A stretch of 64,000 bases of DNA from Candidatus Thorarchaeota archaeon (GCA_029855935.1 JAGSHN010000027.1:121348-185347); one strand, 5' to 3'; positions 8,603-18,237 are shown, numbered from the stretch's first letter. Notes: generated by a model not told the origin, from the letters alone. Numbers and translations are program-made.

Positions 8603-8670
8603 CGTTCTCACGTTGTCTGCCGGGGGGAGCATTTTACTGTATCTGAAGGGGCGGCGGCCATAGCCCAATC

Positions 8671-8712
8671 CTCATATAGGCCACCCACGGAGGAGGTCCA
8701 GCAAAGGAGTTG
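8671..8712 (+). promoter_or_regulatory. TATA-like box and ribosome-binding site of thioredoxin-like gene
   Basis: 'ctcatatagg' at 8671-8680 lies 38 bases before the ATG at 8718 and 'aaggag' sits just upstream of it. The divergent M48 gene start is ~70 bases away, so the two promoters are back to back. Confidence 0.55.
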
Positions 8713-8717
8713 ATACA

Positions 8718-9212
8718 ATGACACGACTCACAGGTGTGAACCTCGACGATATTAGGTCTCGGACAAAGACCGTAGGTGAGTACTTGGACAGCATTCAGGG
8801 AAAGGACAAGGACGCCATGCTCAGGATCTACGAGCACTACAGGCCCAAGGAGGACGTTGTCGATCGCCTACGGAGGCACGTGAACGACATAGTCATAGTC
8901 GTCTTTAGTGCAGCATGGTGCAAGGACTGCAAGAACGCCCTGCCGGTGCTAAGGCACCTAGAGGAGCGGATTGGCTTGAACGTGAGAGTCTTCGGGGGAA
9001 TCAAGACAGCACCACTCGACCCGAACCACCAGTGGCGAATACCGCCCTCTCCGCCCGAGATGGAGGAATGGGAGATAACACACATCCCCTGGATAGTCAT
9101 ATTTGACCTGGAGGGCAACGAAATAGGAACAGTCATCGAGAAGCCGACGGTCACGGCGAGCCTCGAAGAGGAGATACTGTATCACCTGGAGCGCCCGAAG
9201 ACCGATAGCTAG
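8718..9212 (+). CDS. Thioredoxin-fold protein (CxxC)
   Basis: 164 residues. The active-site strand 'VIVVFSAAWCKDCKNALPVL' (residues ~57-77) gives a WCxxC motif, and 'ITHIPWIVIFD' supplies the cis-Pro loop expected of thioredoxin folds. The ~50-residue N-terminal extension is helical ('VGEYLDSIQGKDKDAML') and unusual for simple thioredoxins. Cytosolic (no signal peptide). Likely a disulfide reductase; partner unknown. It has its own promoter, divergent from the M48 protease. Confidence 0.85.
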   Translation: MTRLTGVNLDDIRSRTKTVGEYLDSIQGKDKDAMLRIYEHYRPKEDVVDRLRRHVNDIVIVVFSAAWCKDCKNALPVLRHLEERIGLNVRVFGGIKTAPLDPNHQWRIPPSPPEMEEWEITHIPWIVIFDLEGNEIGTVIEKPTVTASLEEEILYHLERPKTDS

Positions 9213-9358
9213 AATGGCGCTCGATGCGGTCCACGATTGTCACTCCGGTAGCAGATTCTGAGCCCCCCGACCACACGAAGATGGAGCACTGCAACCCTTC
9301 AAAAGATAGATAACGGACCATCCTATACGAAGTGTAGTCATCCGAGGAGATATGCACA

Positions 9359-10696
9359 ATGGAGATACCAATTCTGAGCTCATTCATCGAAGGTCTTAGA
9401 CTGTTTCTCAGCAACAAGCGCCTGAAGTGGTTGACGGGAGTCTTCCTCCTAAGCCTGGTAGTCACATCGCTGTCAGGAGGCGTAGGCCTCTACCTCGTTG
9501 GCAGAGATCCGACCCTTCGGGGCGCTGCAATGTTTCTCGTTGCACTGACGTCCGGTGTGTGGCCGGTCTTCTTCATGCTGGCCTCCTTCATGGCGCTGGT
9601 CAGACTGGAGAGGTTCGTCGCCAGTGATGAGTCCTACAAGAGGTCTGCCATTCTGTTCATTCCGTGGATTGTCATCAGCTTCTTCGCTCTGTTCTTCCTT
9701 GTCACCTTCTTTGCGGCCTTCCTCTTCGTTATGGTGTTCATCATTGCATTCCTCGGATGGATTGTGTTTCAAGCGTATTTCTCCACAAGGACCGCCCTGA
9801 GATACGGTGGCGCAGTACATGTCGAGTCCACGTCGAGGCTCACGAAGGCACTGTCTGTCTTCAGCAATGCATTCAACTACATTGTCATCATCGGCGCGCT
9901 CGCCTATGTTCTGCTCACCAATATTGCCGAGCTGCTGGGCTTTCTCCCACGGCTCGGGCTCCTGCTGCTAGGGACTGGTTTCGCGCTACTGTTCAACATG
10001 CTCAACTCAATGATCATGGTCAGGGAACGCAACAGTCCAAAGTTGGCGAATGTCGCTCTGATCGGGATGTTCATCTCACTGTACTCAGCCTACTTCATCT
10101 ACAATGCCGGTAAACCTGTCGACACGTCACCGGACATTGTCAGCATAGCCATCTCGATATTCTTCGTCTTCTACACAATGAGCTCCGTGGGGAGGATGCT
10201 CAAGCCACAGGTTGCGTCTGAGTCGTTCTTCAGGATCTCGGCAGACTTCGCCGCGATGCTGACATTCTTCCTCGCCTCCGGATACTACTTTGCTGACGTG
10301 TGGTTTCCGATCTCCCTACCCGACCCGACATTTGGGGCCACCCTCTCAGACCTCATCAAACTGATCATCTTCCCGTTCATCGCTCTGATAATGGAGCTAC
10401 TCTATCTCAGGCAGGCCAAACGCGTACCACCTGAGGTCGTAGCGGTGCCCGAGGCTGGAGCCGAGGAAGAGATGCCACCCGCCGAGGAGGAAGAGCCGAC
10501 CCCCGAGGCCGAGATGCCGCTTGAGTCTCCAGAGGAGACTGGCGAGGACGAAACGGGTTCGAGTGCTGTTGGGCCCGCGCCCTCCCCGGAGGAAGAGCCT
10601 GAGCAGAGTTTCGGCGTAGAAGAGGGCGAGGGGGAAGAGGAGATAGACAGCGGAGAGGTCATCAGCTCCGACTATGACGGCGAAGAGAGTGGGTAG
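9359..10696 (+). CDS. Polytopic membrane protein with long acidic C-terminal tail
   Basis: 445 residues. About ten hydrophobic spans occupy residues 20-350; the last ~95 residues are extremely acidic and Pro-rich (runs such as 'EEEMPPAEEEEPTPEAE'), probably disordered in the cytosol. No recognised family motif; the arrangement does not match a known transporter. 'ctatacga' about 35 bases before the ATG is TATA-like, so it appears monocistronic. The acidic tail may bind cations or basic proteins (inference). Reality of the gene is well supported by length, hydrophobic pattern and absence of competing frames. Confidence 0.75.
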   Translation: MEIPILSSFIEGLRLFLSNKRLKWLTGVFLLSLVVTSLSGGVGLYLVGRDPTLRGAAMFLVALTSGVWPVFFMLASFMALVRLERFVASDESYKRSAILFIPWIVISFFALFFLVTFFAAFLFVMVFIIAFLGWIVFQAYFSTRTALRYGGAVHVESTSRLTKALSVFSNAFNYIVIIGALAYVLLTNIAELLGFLPRLGLLLLGTGFALLFNMLNSMIMVRERNSPKLANVALIGMFISLYSAYFIYNAGKPVDTSPDIVSIAISIFFVFYTMSSVGRMLKPQVASESFFRISADFAAMLTFFLASGYYFADVWFPISLPDPTFGATLSDLIKLIIFPFIALIMELLYLRQAKRVPPEVVAVPEAGAEEEMPPAEEEEPTPEAEMPLESPEETGEDETGSSAVGPAPSPEEEPEQSFGVEEGEGEEEIDSGEVISSDYDGEESG

Positions 10697-10921
10697 GCAA
10701 ATCCCTCAAGTACACGTGAGGCTCGGTTCGATACTCAGTCCATCATAGTGGCCTGCCTGTTCCGTGAGAGCTATCTTGTCGCCGGTGGATGAGACCGCCT
10801 CCCTTCGACATTTCACACCAGACCGCGGACCCGGCCTATGCGAATGCTTTTATCCCACGCAGCGGGAGTTTCAGCCACAACGCCTCTCAGGCGTGTCGTA
10901 CTGAAGGAGTGAATCGATAGA
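10697..10921 (+). promoter_or_regulatory. Intergenic region with rubredoxin promoter
   Basis: 225 bases without a gene. 'tgcttttatccc' near 10844-10855 is TATA-like and lies ~70 bases before the rubredoxin ATG; 'actgaaggag' gives a ribosome-binding site. No RNA gene recognised. Confidence 0.45.
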
Positions 10922-11083
10922 ATGGCAAAGTACGAGTGTCAGGTCTGTGGCTGGGTATATGACGAGGAGCTCGGAGACCCAGACAGTGGGATTGCGCCTG
11001 GAACAAAGTTCGAGGACCTACCCGATGACTGGGTCTGTCCGATGTGTGGCGCTGGAAAGGAGGACTTCGAGAGAATCGATTGA
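10922..11083 (+). CDS. Rubredoxin
   Basis: Only 53 residues, below the ORF-track cutoff. The two iron-binding knuckles are intact: '[11 protein letters not shown]' near the N-terminus and '[10 protein letters not shown]' near the C-terminus, with '[15 protein letters not shown]' between them, exactly the rubredoxin pattern. It is a one-electron carrier. Likely partners in the same window are the FprA flavodiiron protein (43.9 kb) and rubrerythrin (45.2 kb), which in anaerobes reduce oxygen and peroxide with rubredoxin electrons. Monocistronic. Confidence 0.97.
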   Translation: MAKYECQVCGWVYDEELGDPDSGIAPGTKFEDLPDDWVCPMCGAGKEDFERID

Positions 11084-11228
11084 AGGGTCGCCCTGTTCGC
11101 GGTCGGCCGTACCGTGCGAGCATAGGGTGACTCACCTCTGTGTGTTAGGAGAACCGTTTTTTCATCGGCAACATTCCAGCGGTCTACTTTGGATAGAAGC
11201 CAGACCAGTAGGATGAAGGGGTGTCGGA

Positions 11229-11780
11229 TTGACGATCGTAGAACGACTCAATGGACTGTACTCGAGGGGAAGACTTCTCTCTGTCTGCCTACTCTTTCTG
11301 CTTCTCTCTGTTGTGATGATGTTGATCGTGGCCCCAGCTGTACAATCGGCAACGGGCCTGCCGCCACTGGACGTTCGCTTCGGCTATACGGCGGATGACG
11401 TGGCACAGTTCTTTCAGGCACTGGGTCCCGAAGGAATCTCTACCTACCACGCTATGTGGGGACTCGACATCGTATATCCTGCGGCGTACGGAATGGGCGC
11501 TATGATGGCGATGGCTGTACTGGGGAGAAGGCTATTCTCGCCCGACTCGCAACTTCAATGGATCATGGTGGTCCCACTCGCGGCTATGCTGATGGACTAC
11601 GTGGAGAACGTGTGTCTTCTCATATTGTCCCTCTCCCCCACCAGTGTGAATCCACTGCTTGCAGCTGTGGCAAGTGGTGCCACCATCACTAAGTGGGTTC
11701 TGATCATCATCACAGTGCTGGCTCTGCTGGTCGAGCTAGTTGCCCACCTGATTATGTCGAGGAGGGGCGAGCCGAGATAG
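11229..11780 (+). CDS. Four-span membrane protein, unknown function
   Basis: 183 residues with four hydrophobic spans (~16-38, 78-98, 105-135, 150-175). Between spans 1 and 2 is 'FGYTADDVAQFFQALG', and span 2 opens with 'DIVYPAAYGMG'; this arrangement recalls a widespread but uncharacterised bacterial/archaeal family. Start taken at TTG 11229 behind 'gaagggg'; no ATG precedes the first span in frame. No operon partner: rubredoxin ends 145 bases upstream and thrS starts 81 bases downstream. Confidence 0.7.
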   Translation: MTIVERLNGLYSRGRLLSVCLLFLLLSVVMMLIVAPAVQSATGLPPLDVRFGYTADDVAQFFQALGPEGISTYHAMWGLDIVYPAAYGMGAMMAMAVLGRRLFSPDSQLQWIMVVPLAAMLMDYVENVCLLILSLSPTSVNPLLAAVASGATITKWVLIIITVLALLVELVAHLIMSRRGEPR

Positions 11781-11861
11781 TGTGTGCCTCGGTGTGCTGG
11801 AGGACACATCGAAACCATTTTGTGAGCTGCCGAGAAGGCCGTTGGCAGAGGATTGAACGCA

Positions 11862-13598
11862 ATGGATGAGAAGCTTCTCAGGCTCCGCCATTCATTGGCA
11901 CACGTTATGGCTCAGGCCGTTCTCGAGCTGTTCCCAGATGCAAAGCTGGGAATAGGTCCTGCGATTGAAGACGGCTTCTACTACGACTTTCTCCTTCCGC
12001 GGCCTCTCACGCCCGAGGACCTGAAGGAGATAGAGACCATTATGCGACGCAGCATAAAGGAGAAGCACGACTTCATCAGGGAGGAGATAACACGAGAGCA
12101 GGCCCTTGAGATGTTCAAAGATCAGCCGTTCAAGATTGAACTCATCAACGACCTCCCGCCTGACGAGACAATCAGCATCTACCGGCACGACGGCTTCGTC
12201 GACCTGTGTCGCGGACCACATGTGTCAAACACTGGAGATATCCCGCCGAAGGCCTTCAAGCTACTTGAGGTGTCGGGTGCGTACTGGCGGGGCAATGAGA
12301 AGAATCCACAGCTCCAGAGAATCTATGGGACGGCCTTCTTCACGAAGGATGAGTTGAGGGCCTATCTCGACAGGCTGGAGGAGATACGCCAGAGAGACCA
12401 CCGGAGGCTTGGCAAGGAGCTTGAGCTGTTCCATATGTCGGAGGCCATCGGGTCGGGTCTGGTACTATGGTTGCCAAAGGGCGCAGCCGTGAGAGCTGCT
12501 CTGGAGGACTACTGGAGACAGGCACACTTCAAGGCGGGCTACGAGTTGGTGTACTCGCCTCACATCGCACGGCTTGACCTGTGGAAGACGAGCGGACACC
12601 TCGACTTCTACCGCGAGAATATGTACTCGCCCATCAAGATTGATGAGCAGGAATACCAGATCAAGCCGATGAACTGCCCGTTCCACGTGCAGATGTACAA
12701 GATGCGAAAACGCAGCTACAGGGAGTTTCCCATTCGCTGGGCGGAGCTCGGTACCGTATATCGCTACGAGCGTTCCGGTGTCCTCCACGGTCTGCTGAGA
12801 GTGAGAGGATTCACCCAGGACGACGCACACATCTTCTGCAGGCCAGACCAGCTCAACGATGAGATCACCAACATCCTGAACCTCAATCTCGATATACTGA
12901 GAACCTGCGGCTTTGAGGACTATGACATCTACCTGAGTACGAAGCCAGAGAAATACGTCGGGTCGGACGAGTCCTGGGAGAAGGCCACAGACGCCCTCAG
13001 GAGGGCTCTTGAGACCATGGGACTCGAGTATCAGGTCGACCCCGGCGAGGGAGTCTTCTATGGTCCCAAGGTTGACATCAAGATACGCGATGCCCTAGGC
13101 CGTTCCTGGCAGTGTACGACCGTGCAGGTTGACTTCAATCTCCCCGAGAGGTTCGACCTGACCTATATCGCCGAGGATGGCGCAGAGCACCGTCCGATAA
13201 TGATTCACCGTGCGCTGATGGGCTCGATGGAGAGATTCTTTGGCGTGCTGATCGAGCACTACAAGGGGGCATTTCCTGTCTGGATGGCGCCAGTGCAGGC
13301 GAGGCTCATTCCGATCACCGACGCCCAGCTCGACTACTGCTACGAAGTTGCGAGAGAGCTGCGCGATCTTGGTGTCCGTGTCGAGGTGGACGACGGACCA
13401 GAGAGAATGCAGAAGAAGATTCGAAATGCGCAGCTGGAGAAGGTGCCGTATCAGCTCGTCGTCGGAAAGCGAGAGGCGGAGAAGAGACAGGTCGCCGTTC
13501 GGCTCAGGACGAACGAGAATCTCGGGCCGATGTCCCTCGACGACTTCAAGGAGATGGTCCTGCGCGTGATCAACACACGTTCTCTCAACCTGACATGA
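11862..13598 (+). CDS. thrS: Threonyl-tRNA synthetase, bacterial type, lacking TGS domain
   Basis: Charges tRNA-Thr. ATG 11862 preferred over in-frame TTG 11853. The protein begins directly with the bacterial-type editing domain: 'RHSLAHVMAQAV' (HxxxH) and 'DLCRGPHVSNTG' (Cys for deacylation of Ser-tRNA). The catalytic core shows class II motifs: 'MNCPFHVQMYK' (zinc Cys), 'RYERSGVLHGLLRVRGFTQDD' region (zinc His) and 'MIHRALMGSMERF' (zinc His), followed by the anticodon-binding domain from 'PVWMAPVQARLIPI'. The ~60-residue N-terminal TGS domain of E. coli ThrRS is absent. Most archaea use a different, DTD-like editing domain, so this gene was probably acquired from bacteria. Confidence 0.96.
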   Translation: MDEKLLRLRHSLAHVMAQAVLELFPDAKLGIGPAIEDGFYYDFLLPRPLTPEDLKEIETIMRRSIKEKHDFIREEITREQALEMFKDQPFKIELINDLPPDETISIYRHDGFVDLCRGPHVSNTGDIPPKAFKLLEVSGAYWRGNEKNPQLQRIYGTAFFTKDELRAYLDRLEEIRQRDHRRLGKELELFHMSEAIGSGLVLWLPKGAAVRAALEDYWRQAHFKAGYELVYSPHIARLDLWKTSGHLDFYRENMYSPIKIDEQEYQIKPMNCPFHVQMYKMRKRSYREFPIRWAELGTVYRYERSGVLHGLLRVRGFTQDDAHIFCRPDQLNDEITNILNLNLDILRTCGFEDYDIYLSTKPEKYVGSDESWEKATDALRRALETMGLEYQVDPGEGVFYGPKVDIKIRDALGRSWQCTTVQVDFNLPERFDLTYIAEDGAEHRPIMIHRALMGSMERFFGVLIEHYKGAFPVWMAPVQARLIPITDAQLDYCYEVARELRDLGVRVEVDDGPERMQKKIRNAQLEKVPYQLVVGKREAEKRQVAVRLRTNENLGPMSLDDFKEMVLRVINTRSLNLT

Positions 13599-13618
13599 GT
13601 CATTGCGAACACACTGAA

Positions 13619-13632
13619 AGGTTATATGCCCA
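13619..13632 (+). promoter_or_regulatory. TATA-like box before first DUF4139 gene
   Basis: 'aggttatatgcc' lies ~40 bases before the ATG at 13664 and 20-30 bases after the thrS stop, so the DUF4139 pair has its own promoter. Confidence 0.5.
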
Positions 13633-13663
13633 GCAGGTGTGCGAACTCTGAGGAAATGGGTCG

Positions 13664-15184
13664 ATGAGAGAGGCAGAGGCACCAATATCGAGAGTCACTG
13701 TCCTTACGGATGGCGCCCGCATCACACGTACAGCGAGAGTCTTGTTGCCGAAGGGAACACATCATCTCGTGGTCAAGGGTATCACAGGGCTTGCCCTTGA
13801 GGACAGCTTTCGTGTGACTGGAAGAGGTCCTGCCGTCCTGTCGTCAATCGATGTCAAGAGCGAGTCGAGAGTGTACTCTCCCGAGGAGGAGAGGAGAAAG
13901 GCCCTTCTGGAACAGCTCAGGTCATTGCAGAAGAAGAGGCAAGAGGTCGCAGACGAGATAGACGTGGACAATGCAAGCGTCGTTCAACTCGATATGATGG
14001 CGTCTGAGTTCGCAGCGATAGCAGCACCTCTGCTCGCCAGCGGTGAGTCAGCGGCTGAGGACGCGCTGGGGTTCTACAGGGAGATCACCGAGGCCAAGAC
14101 CGAACTGCAGCGCAGAATTCGGACTAATGAGCAGGAGCTAGGAAGACTCGATGAGCAGATCGAGGCGGTCAAGGACAATCTCACTGAGATTGGCGCAGAT
14201 GCGAGAACGGAGCCGGTGTACAATGTCGAGATTCATATCGAGATGAAAAGTGAGGGAAGTCTTGAGCTCGACGTGACGTACCACGTCTCCGACGCGTTCT
14301 GGACGCCAGCCTATGATGTCCACCTCTCAGACAGAACTGCCCGTATCACCCGCCTTGCGATGGTGACAAATCATACCAGAGAGGATTGGTCGAAGGTTCC
14401 ACTTGTTGTGTCCACTGCATCATCAAGACCTGTGGAGATTAGAGAACCGACACCGTGGTTCGTCGATGAGGCGGCACAAGTCGAGCTAGATGTTCTTGCG
14501 CGCTCCATTGAGGCTGGCGCTCCGCCGGGCGTGGCAGGAGCACCACGGGTCAAGGAGTCCCGCGAGATTGGTGGAACAGTGACATACGAGGTGGAGAAAC
14601 CCGTGACAATCCCGACTGGTCGGAGCCGGCATCCAGTTCGGCTCGCTGAGGAGGTCCTCGATAGCAAGACTATGTACTACTGGTACGCCGACAAGATGGC
14701 CGATGTTGTTGCCCACGACGAGGTGACCAATGGCCAGAGTGTGTTGCTCCGGGGCGAGGCAAAGGTCTTCCAAGACGGAGAATACGTGGGCCAGTCCGTC
14801 ATCCCGCTAGTGGCGCCGGGCGAAACGTTCAAGGTGGGCACAAGGCGGACCTACGACGTACGTGCGGAGAAGAAGCTGAAGAAGCGGGTTGTTGAGAAGG
14901 CAGGCATCACACGAGGGAAGAAGAGGCGGTCCTACGAGTACGAGCTGAGAGTCGAGAACCACTCAGAGAACGAGATTGAGATCGAGATCCTAGACAGAAT
15001 ACCCCACAGCGAGGACCCGGAGATAGAGGTCCATATCGATGTCGATCGACTCGGAGTCGAGGAGTTCAGACTTGGGATACTGAAGTGGAGACGAACGATA
15101 TTGCCGGGAGAGAGCATCACAATCACGTATTCCTTTGAGGTCGTCTGGAACAAGGACATCACCGTCGTGCCCCCTCTCCCCTGA
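13664..15184 (+). CDS. DUF4140/DUF4139 (mucoidy-inhibitor A-like) protein, copy 1
   Basis: 506 residues. N-terminal DUF4140-like beta domain ('VTVLTDGARITRTARVLLPKG'), a long coiled coil (~70-185), then a DUF4139 beta domain starting at 'LELDVTYHVSDAFWTPAYDVHL' and ending 'SITITYSFEVVWNKDI'. The family is named for the Aeromonas mucoidy inhibitor but its biochemical role is unknown. No signal peptide. A homolog follows immediately on the same strand (42 bases apart), so the two probably work together, perhaps as a heteromer through their coiled coils (inference). Confidence 0.85.
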   Translation: MREAEAPISRVTVLTDGARITRTARVLLPKGTHHLVVKGITGLALEDSFRVTGRGPAVLSSIDVKSESRVYSPEEERRKALLEQLRSLQKKRQEVADEIDVDNASVVQLDMMASEFAAIAAPLLASGESAAEDALGFYREITEAKTELQRRIRTNEQELGRLDEQIEAVKDNLTEIGADARTEPVYNVEIHIEMKSEGSLELDVTYHVSDAFWTPAYDVHLSDRTARITRLAMVTNHTREDWSKVPLVVSTASSRPVEIREPTPWFVDEAAQVELDVLARSIEAGAPPGVAGAPRVKESREIGGTVTYEVEKPVTIPTGRSRHPVRLAEEVLDSKTMYYWYADKMADVVAHDEVTNGQSVLLRGEAKVFQDGEYVGQSVIPLVAPGETFKVGTRRTYDVRAEKKLKKRVVEKAGITRGKKRRSYEYELRVENHSENEIEIEILDRIPHSEDPEIEVHIDVDRLGVEEFRLGILKWRRTILPGESITITYSFEVVWNKDITVVPPLP

Positions 15185-15226
15185 CTATATGTGATGAGAT
15201 GAGAGACACAGGAGGAAGACTGAGGG

Positions 15227-16798
15227 ATGATTGAACTCAGGACAAAGACGACCGAGGTCACGGTCTTCATCAATGGCGCTCGCGTGACGCGTGCCGGTCA
15301 GATAGAGCTCGGCGAGGGAAGACATGACGTCAAAGTCACTGGTCTCAGTCCTTGGACTGACGAGAGCAGCATCAGAGTCCGTGGGCTTGCCGACGCGATG
15401 CTGATAGGTATCGCCACTGGAACTGAAACAGCACCAATCGAGGACAGGGAACGGATTGCAGAGCTTGAAGAGAGGCTCAGGGAGCTAGAACTGGAGAAGG
15501 CGAACATCGAGGATATCATCAGTGCCGACCGTGCCGAGCAGGAATACCTCACCAACTTGGCTAGGGGTGCTGCGCTCGACGTCGCACGCACAGCCGCACT
15601 GTCGAAAGACGTCAAGGCGAAGGATGTCCTGAACTTGTCAAGAGGAATACGCGAGAGGATCATGCGCATCAAGGAGGCCGGAAGAGAGAACGCCTTTAGG
15701 CTTGAAGACATTAAGAGGCAGATCGAGGCCCTGCGTCAGACCATTGATGAGATGAAGGCCGGGCACGAGAGGGTGAAGCGGACAGTAGTCATACTCACTG
15801 TCCAAGTGCCAAAGAAGACAACGCTAGACATTGGACTCTCGTATCAGGTCGACGATGCCGGGTGGTCACCGAGGTACGATGTCGACCTCGGACGAGAGAA
15901 GTCGACCATACGAAGGATTGCGATGGTCAGGAATCGGACCGAAGAGGACTGGACTGATGTCCAGATGGTGGTCTCGACCGCATCCGCGCAGCCTGCTGAG
16001 GCAATAGAGCCCACGCCATTCTATATCAGAAGGTTCGTTCCGAGGCCTCGCCCCATGCCGAGAGCTCGTGTCAAGAAGAAACGCGAGAGGCCCGAACCTG
16101 CCATGGCATATGCTGCTGCAGCCCCACCTGCGCCTCCAGAGATGCCCAACATTGAGGAGGAGTTCGCGGAGGTGGAGACAGGAACGGGGGGCGTGATGAG
16201 TTACAAGATACCCGGCGCCATCACCATTCTGTCGGGGGAGTCGCCCCAGCCTGTGACTCTGATCGAGGAGGAGTTGGAGTCGGAGAGGCTGTACTTCTGG
16301 AACGCAGCAGAAGAGGACGTGGCTGTGGTCGCAGAGAGACTGACGAACGGCGATGCGACGTTGCTGGAGGGCCCCGCCAAGATCTACGCAGGGGGTGAGT
16401 ACATTGGCGAGAGCAGGATAGGGCTTGTGGCCCCCCGGGAGGAGTTCAGGCTTGGTGCGCGAACCGCCCACGATGTCCGCGTCGAGAAGAAGCTCCTGTC
16501 CAAGAAGGCAGAGAAGGCTGGTGTGCGAGGCAAGAACCGAATAGAGTACGAGTACGAACTGATTGTGAAGAACTTCTCGGGAGAGAGAATCAAGATCGAG
16601 ATAGTAGACACGATACCTCATAGTTCGTCAGAGAAGATCCGCGTTGAACTTGAGGACGTCTCCGTCCCATACAAGTCGATGGAGCTGGGAGTACTTACTT
16701 GGGAGATTGAGATGGAGAAGGGACAGGAGACCAATGTCAGGTATCGCTTCGAGGTTGAGTGGGAACGTGACGTGATGGTCACGCCACCACTGCCGTAG
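15227..16798 (+). CDS. DUF4140/DUF4139 protein, copy 2
   Basis: 523 residues, same architecture as the upstream gene: 'TEVTVFINGARVTRAGQIEL' N-terminal domain, coiled coil (~70-190), and a DUF4139 domain with 'LDIGLSYQVDDAGWSPRYDVDL' and a matching end 'NVRYRFEVEWERDVMVTPPLP' (copy 1 ends ...DITVVPPLP). It differs by a Pro/Arg/Ala-rich insert near residues 270-310. 'ctatatgtg' after the upstream stop could act as its own TATA box. Clearly an ancient tandem duplication; function unknown. Confidence 0.85.
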   Translation: MIELRTKTTEVTVFINGARVTRAGQIELGEGRHDVKVTGLSPWTDESSIRVRGLADAMLIGIATGTETAPIEDRERIAELEERLRELELEKANIEDIISADRAEQEYLTNLARGAALDVARTAALSKDVKAKDVLNLSRGIRERIMRIKEAGRENAFRLEDIKRQIEALRQTIDEMKAGHERVKRTVVILTVQVPKKTTLDIGLSYQVDDAGWSPRYDVDLGREKSTIRRIAMVRNRTEEDWTDVQMVVSTASAQPAEAIEPTPFYIRRFVPRPRPMPRARVKKKRERPEPAMAYAAAAPPAPPEMPNIEEEFAEVETGTGGVMSYKIPGAITILSGESPQPVTLIEEELESERLYFWNAAEEDVAVVAERLTNGDATLLEGPAKIYAGGEYIGESRIGLVAPREEFRLGARTAHDVRVEKKLLSKKAEKAGVRGKNRIEYEYELIVKNFSGERIKIEIVDTIPHSSSEKIRVELEDVSVPYKSMELGVLTWEIEMEKGQETNVRYRFEVEWERDVMVTPPLP

Positions 16799-16890
16799 AG
16801 GAAGATAGGCACGAGAGAGACTCGTCAGTCCTACTACGAAACGGGCAGGCCGAGAGGCCAGATAGGCCTCAGGCCACACGAAGTGTCACA

Positions 16891-18237
16891 TCACATCTTC
16901 GCAAGCTCGTCCATCACAAAGACGGCGCGCTTGGCCGACCTGACAAAGTTGTCGATCTTGATGCTCTCGTTAGGGGAGTGAGCCCTCGAGTCATAGTCGC
17001 CACATCCGACGGACACGAAGGGCACAAGGCCTCTGAACAGGTAGAGCGGGCCTGAGCCTGCACTGGTCGGATGGATGACAGGACGGTGACCAAATGCTCT
17101 CTCCGTCGCCCGCGAGACGGCCTCCACGAACGGGTGGTCGACAGGGGTCTTTGCTGCAGGGTAGCCTTCCGACCAGGCGATCTTGACGTTCTGGAAACCG
17201 TGCTGGTCGAGATGTTTCCTGAGCAGTCTCAGGATGGTCTCAGGGTCCTGCGACTCAACGAGCCTGAAGTCCACCTTCGCGCTTGCCTCTGCGGGAAGCA
17301 CGGTCATCGATCCGGGTCCCTGATATCCCGTGGTAATTCCACGGATGTTGCAGGACGGGGATCCATAGTATCTCTCCTTGAGAGCATCGCCGCTCAGACC
17401 GAGAACGAACTGGTCGATGCCGTAGTGATGCTTCATCTCCTCCTCGTGAACATCGATTACAGCAATGGCCTCCCTCTCTGGCTCGGTGAGGGGTCTGACA
17501 TCGTCATAGAACCCCTCAATCAGGATATTCTCTTCCGGATCCTTCAACGAGTCGAGTGCGCGAACGAGGGTGTAGGCCGCGGAGGGCAGTATGCACGACA
17601 TCGATGAGTGGGCGTCGTGGGAGAGGCCTCGGACCTCCAGCTGAACGTACACTATTCCCTTCAGGCCCAGCCAGGCCTCTTGCCGCCCGTCCAGTCCCTC
17701 GCCACCAAACTCCCAGATCCCACCATCAGCACTCACAAAGTCCCGGTTGGCACGTACGAACTCCTCAAGATGGGGACTGCTAATCTCCTCCTCCCCCTCA
17801 ACAACGAAGCGGACGTTGACTGGTGGGTCAAGTCCCGACTCTGTGAGAGCACGGACTGCCCAGATTCGGGAGACAAGGTCGCCCTTGTTGTCAGCCACGC
17901 CACGGCCGTAGATCCGCCCATCCCGAATCTCCGGTTCAAAGGGCGGGCTATCCCACATGTCCAAGTCACCGGCGGGCTGGACATCATAGTGGTTGTAGAA
18001 CAGTAGTGTGCGCTTGGCATCGACATCGAGTTCTGCAGTGACCACCGACGCCCCCGAAGTGGGATGGATTGTGGCTTTCATTCCGGCCGCCTCAAGCATC
18101 TTGGCAACGGCCTCAGCAGCCCGTTCCATACTATCTCCGCCCTCGGCCGCGACCGAGGGGATGCGAACCAGATGAATGAGATCGCGAAGAGCGTCCTCAG
18201 TATGATTGTCGATGAAGCTCAATATCTCCTCGTCCAT
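16891..18237 (-). CDS. M20 family metallopeptidase (dipeptidase / deacylase)
   Basis: Start set at ATG 18237 (MDEEILSF...), 33 codons inside the ORF-track start, because family alignment begins there ('LIHLVRIPSVAAEGGDSMERAAE'). Two-zinc M20 motifs: 'LLFYNHYDVQPAGD' (first HxD), 'GRGVADNKGDL' (bridging Asp), 'VEGEEEISSPHLEEF' (general-base Glu and zinc Glu), and a late 'SRAHSPNESI' His. The lid/dimerisation domain lies between ~190 and 310. Members cleave dipeptides or N-acyl/N-carbamoyl amino acids. It suits a peptide-using lifestyle together with the Dpp importer at 33-40 kb. Exact substrate unresolved. Confidence 0.92.
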   Translation of the reverse strand: MDEEILSFIDNHTEDALRDLIHLVRIPSVAAEGGDSMERAAEAVAKMLEAAGMKATIHPTSGASVVTAELDVDAKRTLLFYNHYDVQPAGDLDMWDSPPFEPEIRDGRIYGRGVADNKGDLVSRIWAVRALTESGLDPPVNVRFVVEGEEEISSPHLEEFVRANRDFVSADGGIWEFGGEGLDGRQEAWLGLKGIVYVQLEVRGLSHDAHSSMSCILPSAAYTLVRALDSLKDPEENILIEGFYDDVRPLTEPEREAIAVIDVHEEEMKHHYGIDQFVLGLSGDALKERYYGSPSCNIRGITTGYQGPGSMTVLPAEASAKVDFRLVESQDPETILRLLRKHLDQHGFQNVKIAWSEGYPAAKTPVDHPFVEAVSRATERAFGHRPVIHPTSAGSGPLYLFRGLVPFVSVGCGDYDSRAHSPNESIKIDNFVRSAKRAVFVMDELAKM

